A stretch of DNA of 64,000 nucleotides from Lingula anatina (Eukaryota > Brachiopoda > Lingulata > Lingulida > Lingulidae): contig NW_019775684.1 of NCBI RefSeq assembly GCF_001039355.2, forward strand, positions 174,633 to 238,632, read 5' to 3'. Below are positions 36,227-50,500 of this stretch, one piece after another; position 1 is the stretch's first letter; every line of letters starts with the position of its first letter. Position numbers and translations under genes: made by a program. The notes under the pieces are model-generated. The model made no database searches. It was not told the DNA's origin and worked only from the letters and a program-made list of their open reading frames with translations.

Positions 36227-37096
36227 CTGAAAAAAAAAACTTTGGCAAGACGATATAACTCAACTCCAAGAAGAAACTTTTCTGGTCGGTAGTAGGCAAG
36301 CAGGTAAAAGAGTGTTTAGATGCTCCCGGGATTGCTTCAAAGGGCATCCCTCCTCATTTTGAAAGGAGTGTAATGGTTTGAAATGCAAAATTGTACGACA
36401 AACGCGCCGCGTTTCAATAAAGACTGACTCCTGTCCTCTCCCTTCGCGCTCTGTATTTATACTGACTGCCATCTTACAGCTCGCCTAGCTAAAGGCAGCA
36501 ACTTGCGCTGCTGATTGGTTAATTTTCTTTGCATCGGTGTTTATCCAATCAAAAGAAAGTATTTTTGATGAACCTTGTCGCTTGCCAAATTGAGACTCAT
36601 ATCCGTTCTACCGAAGGTCAGTAGGGTGTAGAAGTTGGCTGACCATAAGAAATTAACTAAGTGAAGGTGCCTTTGTTATATTATTAACTTGCAGTCTAGA
36701 TGGTGTCACCTTTTACATTAATAATGGTCCTGTAGTTCACAATATTAGCAGAATGTCAATGATATTTGCAAAAAGTACTTTACTAGTACTCTTACCAGTG
36801 GACACCAGTTGTTGCTGTGCATTTTTGTACTTGTCTATTTCTTCATCAATTAACAGTGTCATAGTTTACTTCTGAAACTTCAGTCTCACTACAGATGGGC
36901 ATTTCAGAGTTACATTCCTTTCTCTGATATCTTGTACACTCTGAACAGTAGTTTGCTGCACCCATTTCTTCTAATTTTAATTAAAAGTTAAAACTAGATT
37001 AGATAGTTATCATTTTTTTTTAGAAATTAGTATTTTTTTCCAGAAATCTGTTCAGCACTCTTTTTGATGCAATAATCTTTTTACGGTTCCAGTAAC
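36227..37096. promoter_or_regulatory. Divergent promoter interval between BTAF1 and the P450 gene
   Basis: BTAF1 (-) has a 3' acceptor at 36227/36226 (T-rich tract then CAG), so a non-coding 5' exon must lie to its right, probably near 36260-36480 where GC content rises (CGCGCC, CTCCCTTCGCGC). A candidate TATA-like TATTTATAC is at about 36454 on the + strand. The P450 start at 37097 is over 600 bp further. No other gene is seen here. Confidence 0.5.
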
Positions 37097-39864
37097 ATGG
37101 ACATTTTGGTGCAGAATGGAAGCAACTTGTCTTCTATCCTGACTTATTGCTTCGTGCTTTGGATAACATGCTTCATTTACAAAGTTTTGATCAAGCCATT
37201 TTTTTCTCCTCTCAGAAGGGTAAGTTTGAAACTGTCAGATTGTAGTCTGTAGTCAAAAGATTTTAGGTAAAGTCTCCTCATGCATTTTATATTCTTTTTT
37301 TTTTTTTTTTTTTTTTGTCAGGTAGTTAAAGTACACAGTAGTCAACCTAAGTCTCATGCATAATTTATATTGTTTTTTTTTAGTCAGTAAAATAGACATA
37401 TAGTGCAGTTTCGAATGAAAAAAAATGTTGACAGTATATAGTCATGTGCATTTAAGAACTTTTTCTTTTCAAGATACCTGGTCCAGGGTATCACAACCCA
37501 ATATATGGCAATGTTAGAGAAGCAATGCAAGGTGAAGCTATGGAGACATCAACAAAGTAAGAATGTAAACATTGTGTAGAGGTTCCTCAAGACTTTGAAA
37601 GGTAGAGGTATAAGTGATATAACTAAAAGACCAATTAGGCTGTCTGTTAGCGTGATATTGCAGAATAAACCCCACATAATTGCATTAATTAAATCTGCTC
37701 AGTTGTATATTGTAATCAAGGATAGTGTATGGTCAAGAAAATTACCTGATTATGTATGTAAGAAAAAGAAAACTTCTTTAGGTAGTTTGTAAGAGGTTTT
37801 TAAAATTTATATTATCTGATTGAAAATCGTTTAATCTCAAATACATCAGGATATAATTGCATATTTATGAATATTTAAATCATCCTGCGTTCACACTTCA
37901 GATGGGTGAAAAAATATGGAGACATAGTGAGATATTACCATCTGCTGGGAAGGGAACGTGTTTTGATTGCTTGTCCCGAAGGCTTGAAGAGAATGCTTGT
38001 GACAAATGCTAAAAATTATGTGAGGACATTTCCAGGAACATCGTAAGTCAATATGCTATTAAGAGGGAGCAATAAAGATGTAATCTATTATGCTACTTTC
38101 CCTTTCAGTTTAGACACAAACAAGAAACATAAAACTAAGATTGCTTAATAGAGCAAGTACTTGTGAACTATAACACAGTAGATATAACGAACATTTAAGT
38201 AACTGTAAGCAAGATTGCAAGACATAATAGAGAGCCCTAGGCTGTATTCCCAGAGCTTTTAGATCGATCTATCCCCACGGGGAATCTCACTAGATTACTG
38301 TCAGATAATCCGGCTTAAATGTCCGTCCCGCCTACTACAAGCTGTAAGGGGTAATTAACTTTCGTGTCCGCTTGGCTTACAGCTATTTAGCGTGAACCCC
38401 CAGGGAGTTAGGTCGATCTAAAGTAGATCGATCTAATCTCTGGAAATGGGGTCCTAGATACCTTAGTCCATGATAGTTGTGAGTGGCATTATAAGAGATG
38501 GGTTATTGTCTTTAAATTCCATTCAGGTTCTAATGGAATAAGCTAGTTTCCATTTTACTTTAGGACTGTAAGCAGACTTGGGGGACAAGGTATTTTGGCA
38601 GTTGATGGAGACTATCATAGACAACAAAGGAAGATTTTCCATCATGCTTTGTTTGGAGAGGCTGTTCTTAGTAAGTGTATAAAGGACATTCATGACTATT
38701 TTTATTTTTGAACTTTTTTGTCTCAAGTATATTTTTTTTCATTTTGTATGGGTACAATAAAAAAGGTTTTAAGATGTTTTAAATTGTGTTCCAATAAACA
38801 CAAGTTTATAGGACATTCCACAGTATATTGGAAAACCAGAATATATATCAAAAGTGGTTTCAAGAAAATAACAAATACAGTATTTCTCCTTAAACCTGGA
38901 AGTGATATTCAAGATAACGTTTTTCTCATAGAAAATAATACCTATACCTGAAATTTGTCTGTATGGGAAGATTACAAAGACATGTAGAACAACGCATATT
39001 TTATGCATGCACACATAGCTATGTCACTTGTACATTTGTACAGTAAGCGTCTGTTGTGCATTTCTGCATTATCTTGGTGTGTCATTATGTGCATCAGCTT
39101 AGTCTGTCACCATGTACATTTATGAATTACATTTGTTTGCCTGCCATGTACATTTGTCTATTGCCTGTGCATTTGCCATTAAAAATACCAACAATTATTA
39201 TTATTATTGGATATTACAGACATGGTCCCAGTTTTCCAAACCAAATGTCAGCAGGTGATCAACAAGTGGACACAACAGCTTAAGAGCCATTGTGAGGGAT
39301 GTGTGGTGGATGCACAACTTGATTTGACCAATATGGTATGTAAGTTAAACAGATGAAAAATATCTGGTTGAAATGTAGTTGAAAGGGACATTTTAATTTT
39401 AATGTAACTTAAAAGTAGGGTTTTGTACAAAAATGTTTTTAATAAATTTCCCCAGCATCTTCAGCAGCCTGCATGTTTGTGTGTATGAATGAGTATATAT
39501 GTTCTTTATGTTAATTTGTAAATTTGTATGTGTTTGTGTGTGGGTATGAGTGACTGATTGTATTTGTTTATGCAATGTGTGCATATGTCAGTTCTTTCAT
39601 GCATGTTATTTAAAAATCTCTTTTTTCCCTTTTATTCATAAGGCTTTAGATGTCGTCAGCCAGTGTGCATTTAGTTATAACCTCAACAGCATCTCAGACC
39701 CAGATAATGAAAATGTGAAAGCATTGGGATTTGTTACCTCCGTTCCATCTGTCAGGTAAAAAGTTTGATGATTAAGAGAATATACAGTTACAAAAATGGA
39801 AACTGATGATTTAAGCTTGGATCCTCTTGTGTAACATCTAAGGATTAGATGCCTTTCATGTTTC

Positions 39865-39920
<56 letters not shown>

Positions 39921-42616
39921 CAAATTTGCAACATATAAATACATTCTTAGCATCATAATTGAATAAAATCACTAATGAATAAGAATAGAGGAATATCAAA
40001 AGACATGAACAAGTTGAGAATAAAGTTACTAAAATGCAAGTCTATCAGTCTATTTTGGAACTTGTAATTGGCACTGGTTAAAAGATTGTTTGGTTTTAGG
40101 TCTTTTGAATGTCTCTGGTTCCCTTAATGACTATTTCATAACATTTTTAGCATGATGCCATGAAAAGAGGGTGGGTTAGAACCACCTAACAGAACACAAA
40201 GTTTTTACAGAGCCATTGGATATGGTGGCAAAATTGTCACCTTGACCAACTTGCCTTGACCTAATTTTCATTGCATTTGTTTAAGAAAAAAAACTTACTA
40301 ATATTAAAACATTGAAATGAAGTGACCTAAGATCAAATTTGCAAGATAGAACTTTATCATATTGTTTCCCACTTCCCATAGTCTTCTCTTTATTGTCACA
40401 ATTTTGTTATAACTGCGCAAAAGCTATTGACCCTTGTTGTCACCTTTTTGTTATTAATCTTGGGCATGTGATATATTCTATTACTGCTGTATTTTAAAGA
40501 TTAAGGTCTTTTTATGAATTTCTTCAGTGTCCCATGTTGTCTTCACTGCTTGATAAAATGAAGACAAAAGTTATTTTATTTGTTTTGTAGCTTCCAGAAC
40601 ACAATACCTATTTTAAATAGGATACCGACTGCATACAACAAAACATATGAGAAAATGGTAAAAGTGGCGGATGACTTGGTGAATAATATCATAAGTGAGA
40701 GACAAAGAAATACTGATTGTAAGTTCTGGTAATGATTTTGAAATTAATAACTTCTAGCTGCCAACTATGTATAGAGGTTTAGAAGTGATTCCCTGAAATT
40801 AGAAAAATATTTCATTCATATATGTGTTTAAATTTTTACATATCAAATGACATTTTATTTATTGTTTAGGCAGATCAACAAGTGCACTTTCTCTGTAAAT
40901 GTATTATGATGGAAAATGAGAAATTAAATAGAAAATAATTACAATATATATTGAACATAACTTTTTCTGTTTTGGCGTATTTATTCATGTTTGATCACCA
41001 AAATGATTAACTTTTTTTTAAAGTTAAAACAGTGATAGCTTGGAAGGAAAAAAAATTACTGGTTTAGATTTCTTCGACCAGATTGAGTTTCCTTTATGCA
41101 AGTGGCAGACAATATGACAGCTAACATAAGTATAATTTTCCATTTCAGCTGACAACCCAGAAAATGATATCCTGGCATTGCTGCTTAAAGCCCATGACCC
41201 AGAGACAGGACAGACTTTTTCTGACAAGGAACTTCATGACCATATTATAAGTTTCCTTATTGCTGGACATGAGGTAGGGTCATTTTGTAATAAATAAAAT
41301 TGATCTATTTAGTTATGTAGAGAAAGCATTGAAATTGAAAATATTGGGTTATTACTTATATAATTTATTCCTGAACACCATTAGAGGTAAAAGCATTGGT
41401 TAGTTCCATAGATTTCATTTTCTAAGTACCATATTATTCATGTGGAATAAACGTTACTATCAAAACAACTAGATAAGAATTATTCTTTTCTTCCTTTGTG
41501 TCCTATTGCTATTTGTTTGGCTAATAGGTGAAACCTTACTGTACGTTTCAGACAACAGCAAAAGCCATGTCTTGGGCACTGTACATGATTGCAAAACATG
41601 AAGACATTCAAGAAAAGGCTTACAAAGAAGCTGTGCAGGTGCTTCCACCAAGGGAGGAGAAAATAACCTGGGAATATGTTGATAGATTACAATATATCAA
41701 TTGTATTATAAAAGAAACTCTCAGGTGAGGATTGTTTAGATTAAGGCAACTTTTTTGTGTGCTTCTGAATCAGCACACAAAATAACTGCCATTAAAAACA
41801 TATATATAGATGCACACAGTGGAAGTTTAAATTAGATTGTTGCATGCAATATACACATTTCTAAATAAGTCCACCAAAAGCCTTGGGTATTTGTGCTCTG
41901 GGTAACTCATATTTTGAGTGTTTGAAAAAACTTTAAAAAGTGTGGCATGTTCTTTATCGTTAATTCAAAATCCCTTATTCCAGATTGTATCCCACAGTAC
42001 CTAGTGCCAACAGGAAGGCAGTTAATGATGACAAAATTGGTGAATATCTCATTCCTGCTGGAACCACGGTCACCTATCACGTAGGGGCTCTTATGAGGTA
42101 GGCTAGCTTTCTGCATTAACAAAATAATGCACATTGTTACTGCTTTTTGAGATGTATTGGCCAAGTGGATAAAAATGCTATTTTGTAAGAACGTAAATCA
42201 CAAGGAATATTTAAATGCGAGGAAACCATGTGACAGTAGCTGGACTAAGGATATAATATCATCGATGTGAATTGGTCTGCATGTATATAAGATGTGATTT
42301 ATGTGACTCTGTTGATGCTCATTGAAATGTAATGCGTTGTTATAGAAATGCAAGATACTGGCCAGAACCTGAGAAATTTATGCCTGAGAGATTCCAAGAT
42401 CCAGAAGCAGTGAAGCCTTTCACCTTCCTGCCTTTCATCACTGGACCACACATGTGCCTGGGACACAAATTTGCCATGCTGGAGATGAGGCTTGTACTTG
42501 CCATGTTGCTCAGAGACTTCAAAATTACAACAGTGCCAAATATGGTGTTCAAGCGAAAGACTAAGGTTGTTATGGTGGCAGATCCCCCTATCAAAGTCCA
42601 TATTGCATCTAGGTAA
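37097..42616 (+). CDS. Microsomal-type cytochrome P450 monooxygenase (497 aa), family not assigned
   Basis: Eleven exons join in phase to a stop: 37097-37219, 37474-37556, 37902-38042, 38564-38670, 39220-39335, 39643-39755, 40591-40718, 41149-41273, 41552-41724, 41984-42097, 42346-42616 (1494 nt). Visible parts are an N-terminal membrane anchor (about residues 11-32), the proline hinge IPGPG, a C-helix region DGDYHRQQRK (134-138), the I-helix oxygen-activation motif AGHETT (309-314), K-helix ETLR (367-370), PERF (421-424), and heme loop FITGPHMCLG with the cysteine ligand at residue 445. It should be an ER heme-thiolate enzyme. Substrate is unknown. The usual C-helix Trp is replaced by His134 and the heme loop has Ile439 where most families have a small residue. 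I could not place it in a named vertebrate family. A possible polyadenylation signal is at 42835. Confidence 0.93.
37291..37316. repeat. Poly-T tract in P450 intron 1
   Basis: About 24 consecutive T. Confidence 0.85.
38241..38452. mobile_element. Fold-back MITE family B, copy 1, in P450 intron 3
   Basis: Long imperfect inverted arms: the left arm has CCCAGAGCTTTTAGATCGATC and the right arm, read in reverse, has CCAGAGATTAGATCGATC. Inner arms share GGGG..TC.CGCTAAAT-like blocks. It is flanked by CCTAG on both sides (38236-38240, 38453-38457), a likely 5-bp target duplication. GC content is higher than the intron. Confidence 0.72.
39868..39920. repeat. (TTA)n microsatellite in P450 intron
   Basis: About 17 uninterrupted ATT/TTA units following the exon at 39643-39755. 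Confidence 0.92.
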
Positions 42617-44555
42617 AATAGCCTACTATATCAGGTTATTTTCAAAAATGCCACATATTCGGTTTTAGTATCCTGGACCAGGTATCTTGAAAAGTAGAAA
42701 TTCACATATGTATGCGACTGTATATGGTCATAATGATTTTTTTTTTCATTCAGAACTGCAATATACGTCTACCTTGACTAAAAAAAAAAAAAAAATGCTC
42801 AACTTTTTATTATGTTATTATAATAATTATAATTAATAAAATATATCTCATATGAAGGTCTCGTGATGCATTTAACATTTTTTTAACATATAACACATTT
42901 AAAAAGATCAATGTGAAAGTTGTAACAAAGATTCTTGTCAAGGATACATTCTTGACCGAATGGATATTTTATCTTGTATTTACAGTAACCAACAATCGTA
43001 AATTTGCGATTGTAATCTAATATAAAAAATATTCATGCAAAGGGGATGAAGACTTCACTTACTAACAAAATGTTCTTATTTTGTGAAAATGATAATAACT
43101 GTATTATTGTACATTTTCAATAGATTACTTATATTTTGAAGTAGCAGAATTTTGGGGTATGATGTCTGGAACTCTGACACTAAGTTGCAGTATGAAATGG
43201 GGCACATATTTTTTATCAGATTAAAGCTAATTTTGATATTAATAAGTATTTGTTTTTGAAAGAACTTTAAAAGTATCCTTGTTGGTTTATTATACATTTT
43301 TATTGTTTTCTGTTATTTATCTAACATTGAAAATAAATGACTATTCATACACACATAAAGTCAATTTCAAGTTCTCTTCACTTCTCTTCACCAGTGACAC
43401 TCATACTTTGCTTAGTTATTTCATGAATCAGTGGATCATACTGATCACCATTTAAATTTTGGTGGTAACAAAATTGCTGCCCTTTTTCTGAATTTTGTAG
43501 TCTTTTTTTCATAGCTAAAAAATTGCAAAGTTAGCCTGCAGTTGATGAAAGAGAAGGGTGCAGAAAAATTGGCTCAAGTTGCACCAAGAAAGAAGGTTCA
43601 AAGAGATGTGGAATGTGATTATGTACTTCCAATCTACTGGCCATTTCTCTGCATATACAATGATAGGACTTCCAAATGCAGGCACAACTAATCTCACATT
43701 GCAATATTTATTAACTATTCCTTTTCCTAAAACTTGGTAATAATGCTGTAATAATGAACAAAAAAGAAAAAATTTAATCATAAATAGAAGACATCAATGC
43801 TTGTTGATTACATGGCCAATCATTTAATACAGAACCTGAGTAAAATTGGTGCTTGGCATTCAATGTCACTGTTTGGCTCTTGCATTTTTAACTCAATACT
43901 TAAGTCTTCTATCAATACTTTTAGAACTTATTTAAAAATAACCATAAATAATATCTAACATACAATGTACACTTTGTTTTTGGATCACAGAAAAAAGTTG
44001 ATTGTATTGTATTTGTATTGTATTTCATTCATCTTTTTGTCCAGTAATAGTTTTCTTAATAATTTGCTAAAATTAAATGTTGTATTGCACAATAACAACA
44101 GAAGAAAACTCATGTACAGTGATATAGATTGAGCAAACATTACAGGGACATAAAACATAATTCAGAAAAAAAAGAATAAAAAAGTTTTTACTTTGGGAAT
44201 GCTATTTGTGACCTCTGGATATAACACAGTATCAAAATATCATTTTACAAAGTAAATTAAATCTTGCACAATAATAAATTCAGTCTTCTACTGCAAGTAC
44301 ATACTAATGAAAGCAGTCTTTGTATTGTATGTGTTCAAAAAACATTTCTGTTAAATTTCCTGTGGTCCTGGGCCCCGTATCTCAAAAGCATCGTGTATTG
44401 CGAATAGCGATGTCACATAGAGGCTACAATGTATTACATGGGGGGAGTATGGCCGAGTTATGGAATCGAGATGCTTGCGCACGGGCACAATGCGCGATGG
44501 TTTCGAGATACAGGGCCCTGACGTTTATTTATTAAAAAGTTTTTTCTATTGTTTT
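42617..44555. other. Convergent 3' region between P450 and TECPR1
   Basis: It contains P450 3' UTR (AATAAA at 42835 and 43332), A/T-rich unique-looking sequence, and the inverted-repeat element at 44370-44518. A reverse-strand AATAAA lies 27 bp past the TECPR1 stop (44529-44524). Open frames near 43515-43781 look like chance frames. Confidence 0.55.
44370..44518. mobile_element. Short inverted-repeat (MITE-like) element next to the TECPR1 stop
   Basis: Ends GGGCCCCGTATCTCAAAAGC and, in reverse complement, GGGCCCTGTATCTCGAAACC match at about 20 of 24 positions. It is GC-rich relative to its surroundings. No convincing target-site duplication was seen. Confidence 0.72.
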
Positions 44556-47500
44556 TCATGTAGCAACAGTGAGACCCTGTTGGTCAGTCCTGGTCATCAT
44601 GTCCGGAAATGAGGCAATATCTGTGCCAATTTCTGTGGAAACTTCCCTCTCTTCTTCAGCACATCCACGGATACAGACCGTGCTCCAGCCTCCCTACAAA
44701 TAATAAACATAACATTATATGATCATGAGCTACTACATTAGAAATGCACTTCAATTGCGTCTTTTGTGGTTCGACGAGGATCATCTAGTCATCCTATGAG
44801 TTAGTGACTTGTGTTTTGTGTGTGCGCAGATGGCTGGTAAGGTCAATCTGCACTCGAAAGGATTTGCTGCAGTGTGGGCAGGGAATGGTGGCTGCTGTCA
44901 AGGGCCTGCTGGTTTTTCTGGGCAGTCTTTGAATCCATTTTGAATCTATAATTCTTAACACATTTCATAAGCAAAAGCCCATTGAACAATTTCTTAATAA
45001 TTAAATCGGTACCTTTTTTTTTTTTTGAAGAAACGACTCCAAGCATTGGTTGATAGCAACAAAAGTAAGAAATGCTTTTTGGTCAGTTATTTAAAATTGT
45101 CATTTTTCCTTTAAACTTGTACAACAATGACCACCAATAGAAGTTCTGTAAGGTAACCAACACCAAGAAAAACTAATATATTAATTTTTGGTGACACAAT
45201 AATATCTACCAAAATCTTGTAGGTAAAGCATGTTTCTGAGTTTTTGACTGGGTTCCCATACCTAGATCAATCTAACAGGTTCGATCCACCTCCGAGGGTT
45301 TTCCCACTAAATTGCTTTCAGCTTAGATGTCTGATATGCCAGCTGAAGCTGCTAAGCAATAATTACCCCCTTAGCAGCTTCAGTAAGCATGACAGACATC
45401 TAAGTCGCTTAAGTTGATTGCAATTTAGCGAGAACCCCCTCAGAGATAGATCGATTGCCAGTTAGTACGATGGGGTCTGGGAATGGTCCCCTTGTTAACA
45501 CAAGGCAAGGACTTTAATGTTGACAAAGCATAATCTTTGCCAATCCAGATTACATTGCTTCCTCTAGCTCAGCTGACTATTGGCCCCATAGTTACCCCTA
45601 TTCCTAGTTCCCAAGTACTGCCTCCAGGAAGATCGGCTGTTATGCCTTTCCTCTTAGCAACAACTCCGTACACTGGACCACTGGGGGTATCAATCATATC
45701 GGCAACTATCCATACCTGCAATAGAGAAGATTAAAAAAGCAATAAATAAAATGTTAAACCTATACACGCAAGAGAAATATAGGCCACAGAAATACATTTA
45801 CTCATATATGTGTGTAACAGGTTCATGAGTTTACAGAAGTGAGAAGCATCTTATTTTTTTTTTCAGAAAAAAGACATTCACTTTGAAGAGTTGGCCATTG
45901 CACTCATAACTGGGAGAAAATACATACTAAGATCCACCTGTAGACAAGACTTTGACTAATTCCCATTTTGCAAGTAGAAAAGCCCATATAAAAACTAACA
46001 GATCTAGGCAACTGTCTAACTAGCCCTCACCCCTAAAAAGAAATATAGCTCATTGGTTCAATACTGTAATATGGAAAGCATACCTGGTCCTGTGGCCCAA
46101 CTGACACCTGTTTGACTTTTCCACATACTCTAATCCAACACAGGCCCTCTGGATATGTTGGAGTAATTTCTTTACGATACCAAAGACCATCTAAATTGTA
46201 AGATATTCACATTCAGTGAAGAGAAGTCTTTTCTGCAACACCATGATAACTTTTCTGCAGAGACTTGGTAGATACTGTTTATTTCTTACACTTGAAATAA
46301 TGATAACGTATAAAAGCTACTATCAAATCTATCACCATAATTCACGTCATCATCTAATAGCCATACCACAGTAAACTGTTACTATCTCAAATAAAGTACT
46401 TAATTCGTCATTGAAAATGTCAGACCAAAAATGGCAAAAAATATGGGCTAATCAATCCATAGCAAAACCTACACTTATCATCCACAGCCCAAACTGCAGT
46501 TTTTCCTGCTGCTACTTGGTGCATGCGGAAGCCATGAGGTGGGGGTGTCACATGGAACCAACGGGTGCCTGGAACAAATAAAAACATTACAATAGCAAAA
46601 GAACTAAATGGCTGTACTATTAAGTATTCAAATCTATTGATATCAGAGTGGGAAAGGTCAAACTTCTTTTAAAGAGCGGAGGGGGGGGGATGCTCAAATG
46701 AAAAAGTTACATTTTAAAACAGTTGTAATAGATAATTTTATATACTAGCCTTAAAAAAATTATAGCAAGCCCTGAAAAAGATAAACATAACATCAAATTA
46801 AGTTACACTTGTCTTAACTGTCTACACCTACCAAGAGGACACTGTGGAGATACACCATTCCTAAACCAGATAGAACTATCCTTTGCTATGGCCCAAACTC
46901 TGTACCAGCCACCCACACTGATAGACTGGAAAGGCTGATCAGTGGGCACATGCTGCCAATGGGTGCCCTGTGAAACAGAGAAAATAACCTCATTCAGTTT
47001 TGTCTCCCTTGAGTACTATGGTGAAAAAATTCACTTATCTATGGACATTAAGGCCCAAGTGGAGTGATGGAGAAATATTTGTGGGTTATTGGCAAGGGAA
47101 TAGGTCATTAAAAGCCCTGTTAAAAAGAAAAAACTACCTATCAAAAGCAGTGGGTAAGAATGTACTGTATATTTACATAAGAATAAGTTTGATGAGAAGT
47201 TATATCTGCAATAAACTGCATTAAATCAATACATGAAGTATGCTTTCCTGCTGATTACTATTAAAAATTTTTTTTATATTTTTAGTATTTTTTGTCACTC
47301 AGGGAGGTTACATCTTTTGCCTCCTTGACATAATGCCGATGCAACTTTTTCTTCTTATATATTTCTAAATAATACAGATACAAAAAAATAGACGTTATCT
47401 TGCTGTAGACTCACTTGTGGACATTGTTTGGTCACTCCTAGCCTGCACATAACATCTCCATTGCTCCCTACTGCCCACACAGCAGCAGAAAGACCACTGT

Positions 47501-50500
47501 CTTCTTCATAATCAATCTGAATGGAGATATCTTGAAGAGGAAGTGGCTCCACTTCTTCCCAGGGCCCACTGCTCAGTATCTTGCACTTCCTGGAAATGAA
47601 ATATTCTTTATCAGATTTTGGACCTTATTAATTACGATATCAAAAGTACAGCTACATGTGGCATTTCAAAAAATAATTTTCAAATTTAAGAACTTAAATC
47701 TTATTATCCGAAGGGTGTATGATGCAACTAGTATAAGATCTTTAAGTTCCACATAAACTCTCATGATTAAATTGAACACCCAGGTACAACATATTCAGCT
47801 GTCAGTGAAAGAATTATTTACCTGCCCCATCTTCTTCTCCTGACAGAGTCCCTCCACCTTTTTTCACCATGATAGTACCTGTAAAGGTGAAAAGAAACTT
47901 AAAATGAAACAGAATATTTCTTTGACAAAATCTTTTTATGCTGTACCACATCGTAACTTTTAATGAACTTATTTTTTCAACTGACTGTTGACTCAGCGTC
48001 AGACCTTTTTCTTCGAATTCCCCATATCTCACAACTGCTTGTTTACAAAATGCTATAAGCTTTAGATTATATTAATTTTATTATCCAACAACAGTTCAAT
48101 CATTTTCATCAAAACAACAATGTTGTTTACCAACATCTAAATTTTCAAAAATAAGACTTTGCTCAAAAGATAAATCACCAAAAACATGTCACAGCACAGG
48201 TTTAAACTTATCCCCACTGACAAGATGCCAGTTGAGAATGTAATTGGGATTTCACCTCCAAATATTGACATCTACATAACATGCAACTTACATGTGATAA
48301 TCATGTGCATACTGCCATCCTTCTTTATCAGTGCCACCTTGTGGAGTGTAGTCAATCATCCAATCAGAAATCTAAAAGTTATAATTGTCAAAACTTACCA
48401 ACATTGTAATAGGGGTGTGCTGCGTGGTGTGGCGTGGTGAAGTGTACAGGAGTGCAGATAGTATAGTTTAGTGAAATTAACCACTGTTTATCAGCTGCAC
48501 TAGGGATAACTAATTTTGGTGAAAGAAAATAAAACATTTGGTCTCAGTCCCATTCATTTTTTTCATTGTGGCTGAGTGATTCTAGCTTACCCACTGCCAG
48601 TGTACAGATGGTAATTTGGTATTCTCTTTGGTGCATTCTTCACGTCCTGAGATGTCACTCCATGTGGGTCGGCCTATTGGGAGAGCTCTGTAAATCAGAT
48701 ACATGATATTTAATATTCAATTGTTGCCAAGCATATTGTTTCCTTTCATGATGAAATTTAGAAGCATTTCACTTGATGGCTTAAAAATACCTGAAAATTA
48801 TTTATCTGTCAGATATAAAAACATTTTCATTCAACAAATGTCATCTTAATGTAACAAGTAATATGGAAAGTTCAATGATGGTCATCAAAGCAACATTCAT
48901 GTTGTGTTCTCTTTTCAAGAGGCCCATGGTCTTCCAATGGAATTCAGTTTTCCTATATGTCATTGTCTTATGGCTCTTTCAAACAATTTCTTACTTGTAT
49001 GAAAAGCCAGTCACCGGGTTCCACCTTTGATTTTCATACACGTATATACTCCTTATGTCTGTCATGGAGTTGATCTTATCAAGGTCGCTGTTCAGACCTG
49101 AAAATAACTCAATTTCTTTCAAAGTGTTTTTCCAGTAAATAAAATGTACTAAGTTTAAGCAGAGATATAATTAGTACAAGTGAATTTCTAACCAAAAAAA
49201 CAAATTTTAAGTGTCCCACTGTACAGTAAGACATCTAAATGCAGACCAAAATTTGTGCAAAGGAATTTCTTACCAAAAATAAAATTAAGTGATCCACTGT
49301 GCAAAAAGATGTCGTCACAAAATAAATAAATAAATAAACATAAAAAAATCCAAATGTTCAGAATTAAACTCTTTACAGATGGTTCATACCTTTAAAAAGT
49401 CCCCCTCCATAGCCTCCATTGTACACCCAAGCTGTGTGGTCATAGCCAAGGCCCCACACTATACCAGACCTGTTGCTCTCCACTTTTTCAAGATGGCCTC
49501 CAAGCTGATACCAAAAGCTACAGAAAACAGTAAATAAATGAAAGTTTTGTTCAATATTTCTTAAAAGAATGAACTTGAATAGTAATTATTGGCTGAAAAC
49601 TGGAGACAGTTCACAATTGTAACATTTAATGATAAAGTGAGTCTTTGCAGTAGCAACTTAGATGACGCAGCAAAAAAAAAAAAAAAAAAAAAAACTATAA
49701 TACCTCACATGTGCAAAGTAACCAAAATACAATGTCAAACTTACCACATATTACATTACATTACATTACATTATCAAACATACATTTCATTGGCAGGGAT
49801 GTCCCCCAGGTTTGGTATAGGGCTATGAACAAACACATCTCCCAGTGCTGTTGTGGACCATGCAGCTCTCTCGTGTACAGGACCTTTTATGCCACGCAGT
49901 TTACAGCAGGCCTGGCTGATTGAAGACACCTGTAAATACCCATATTTAAATGACAAAAAGTCTGAAGATAAGTGTGGTGTGACTGAAATGTGTAAAAATT
50001 TTTGATAAAAGCAAAGGTTAGAGAATAAATGTGTTAACCTTAGCATGGCAGGATCATGTTCTTTTCACAAATACTTGAAGTAAAGAGCATTTAAATCATA
50101 ATTAATATCTACCATCAAAAACAGTAATTTTTGTCTGAATTTACAAAACCAAAGTCATAAACCTTCATACAGTAGCATTTTTTGTTGACACAGATATTTG
50201 TTTATAGAGACAGACAGACAGATACCCAGTCTTCTTCTTCCTCTTCTGTTGGTGTTGATAATTTTAGTGCCATATTTTTTCTTAATCTTGGTGTTGTAAA
50301 AATCCCAAACACTGACTTGTTACTTGGGTCCTTAACTTCCACTACACACACTATCTCTGACAGCTGCAGCTGTATGTGCTGAGGAGGCAAAATATTTCAC
50401 ATTAGAAAAACGTATAAAACACAACAAATTCCCTGTTCAAAATATAATACTTTCAACTAAATCAAAATTAAGCACGGTTTTTGCTTGCATAGTATCTCTG

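Noticed and set aside
36260-36472. Minus-strand frame starting MAVS, like human BTAF1
   Set aside because: The peptide diverges at once. A splice from the GTATAA site gives the wrong phase for the next BTAF1 exon (or a stop if routed through 36226-36173). The ATG at 36183 (MTT|RLDRLF) fits phase and homology.
39675-39956. Minus-strand frame containing a poly-isoleucine stretch
   Set aside because: It is the translation of the (TTA)n microsatellite in a P450 intron.
43515-43781. Overlapping open frames on both strands downstream of the P450
   Set aside because: They mirror each other on opposite strands in AT-rich 3' sequence and have no family resemblance.
46473-46475. Alternative donor (AA|GTGTAG) for the TECPR1 exon ending near 46473
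   Set aside because: It gives a stop in the next exon. The donor two bases on (AAGT|GTAGGT) restores the frame and the DDKYGLWYRK sequence.
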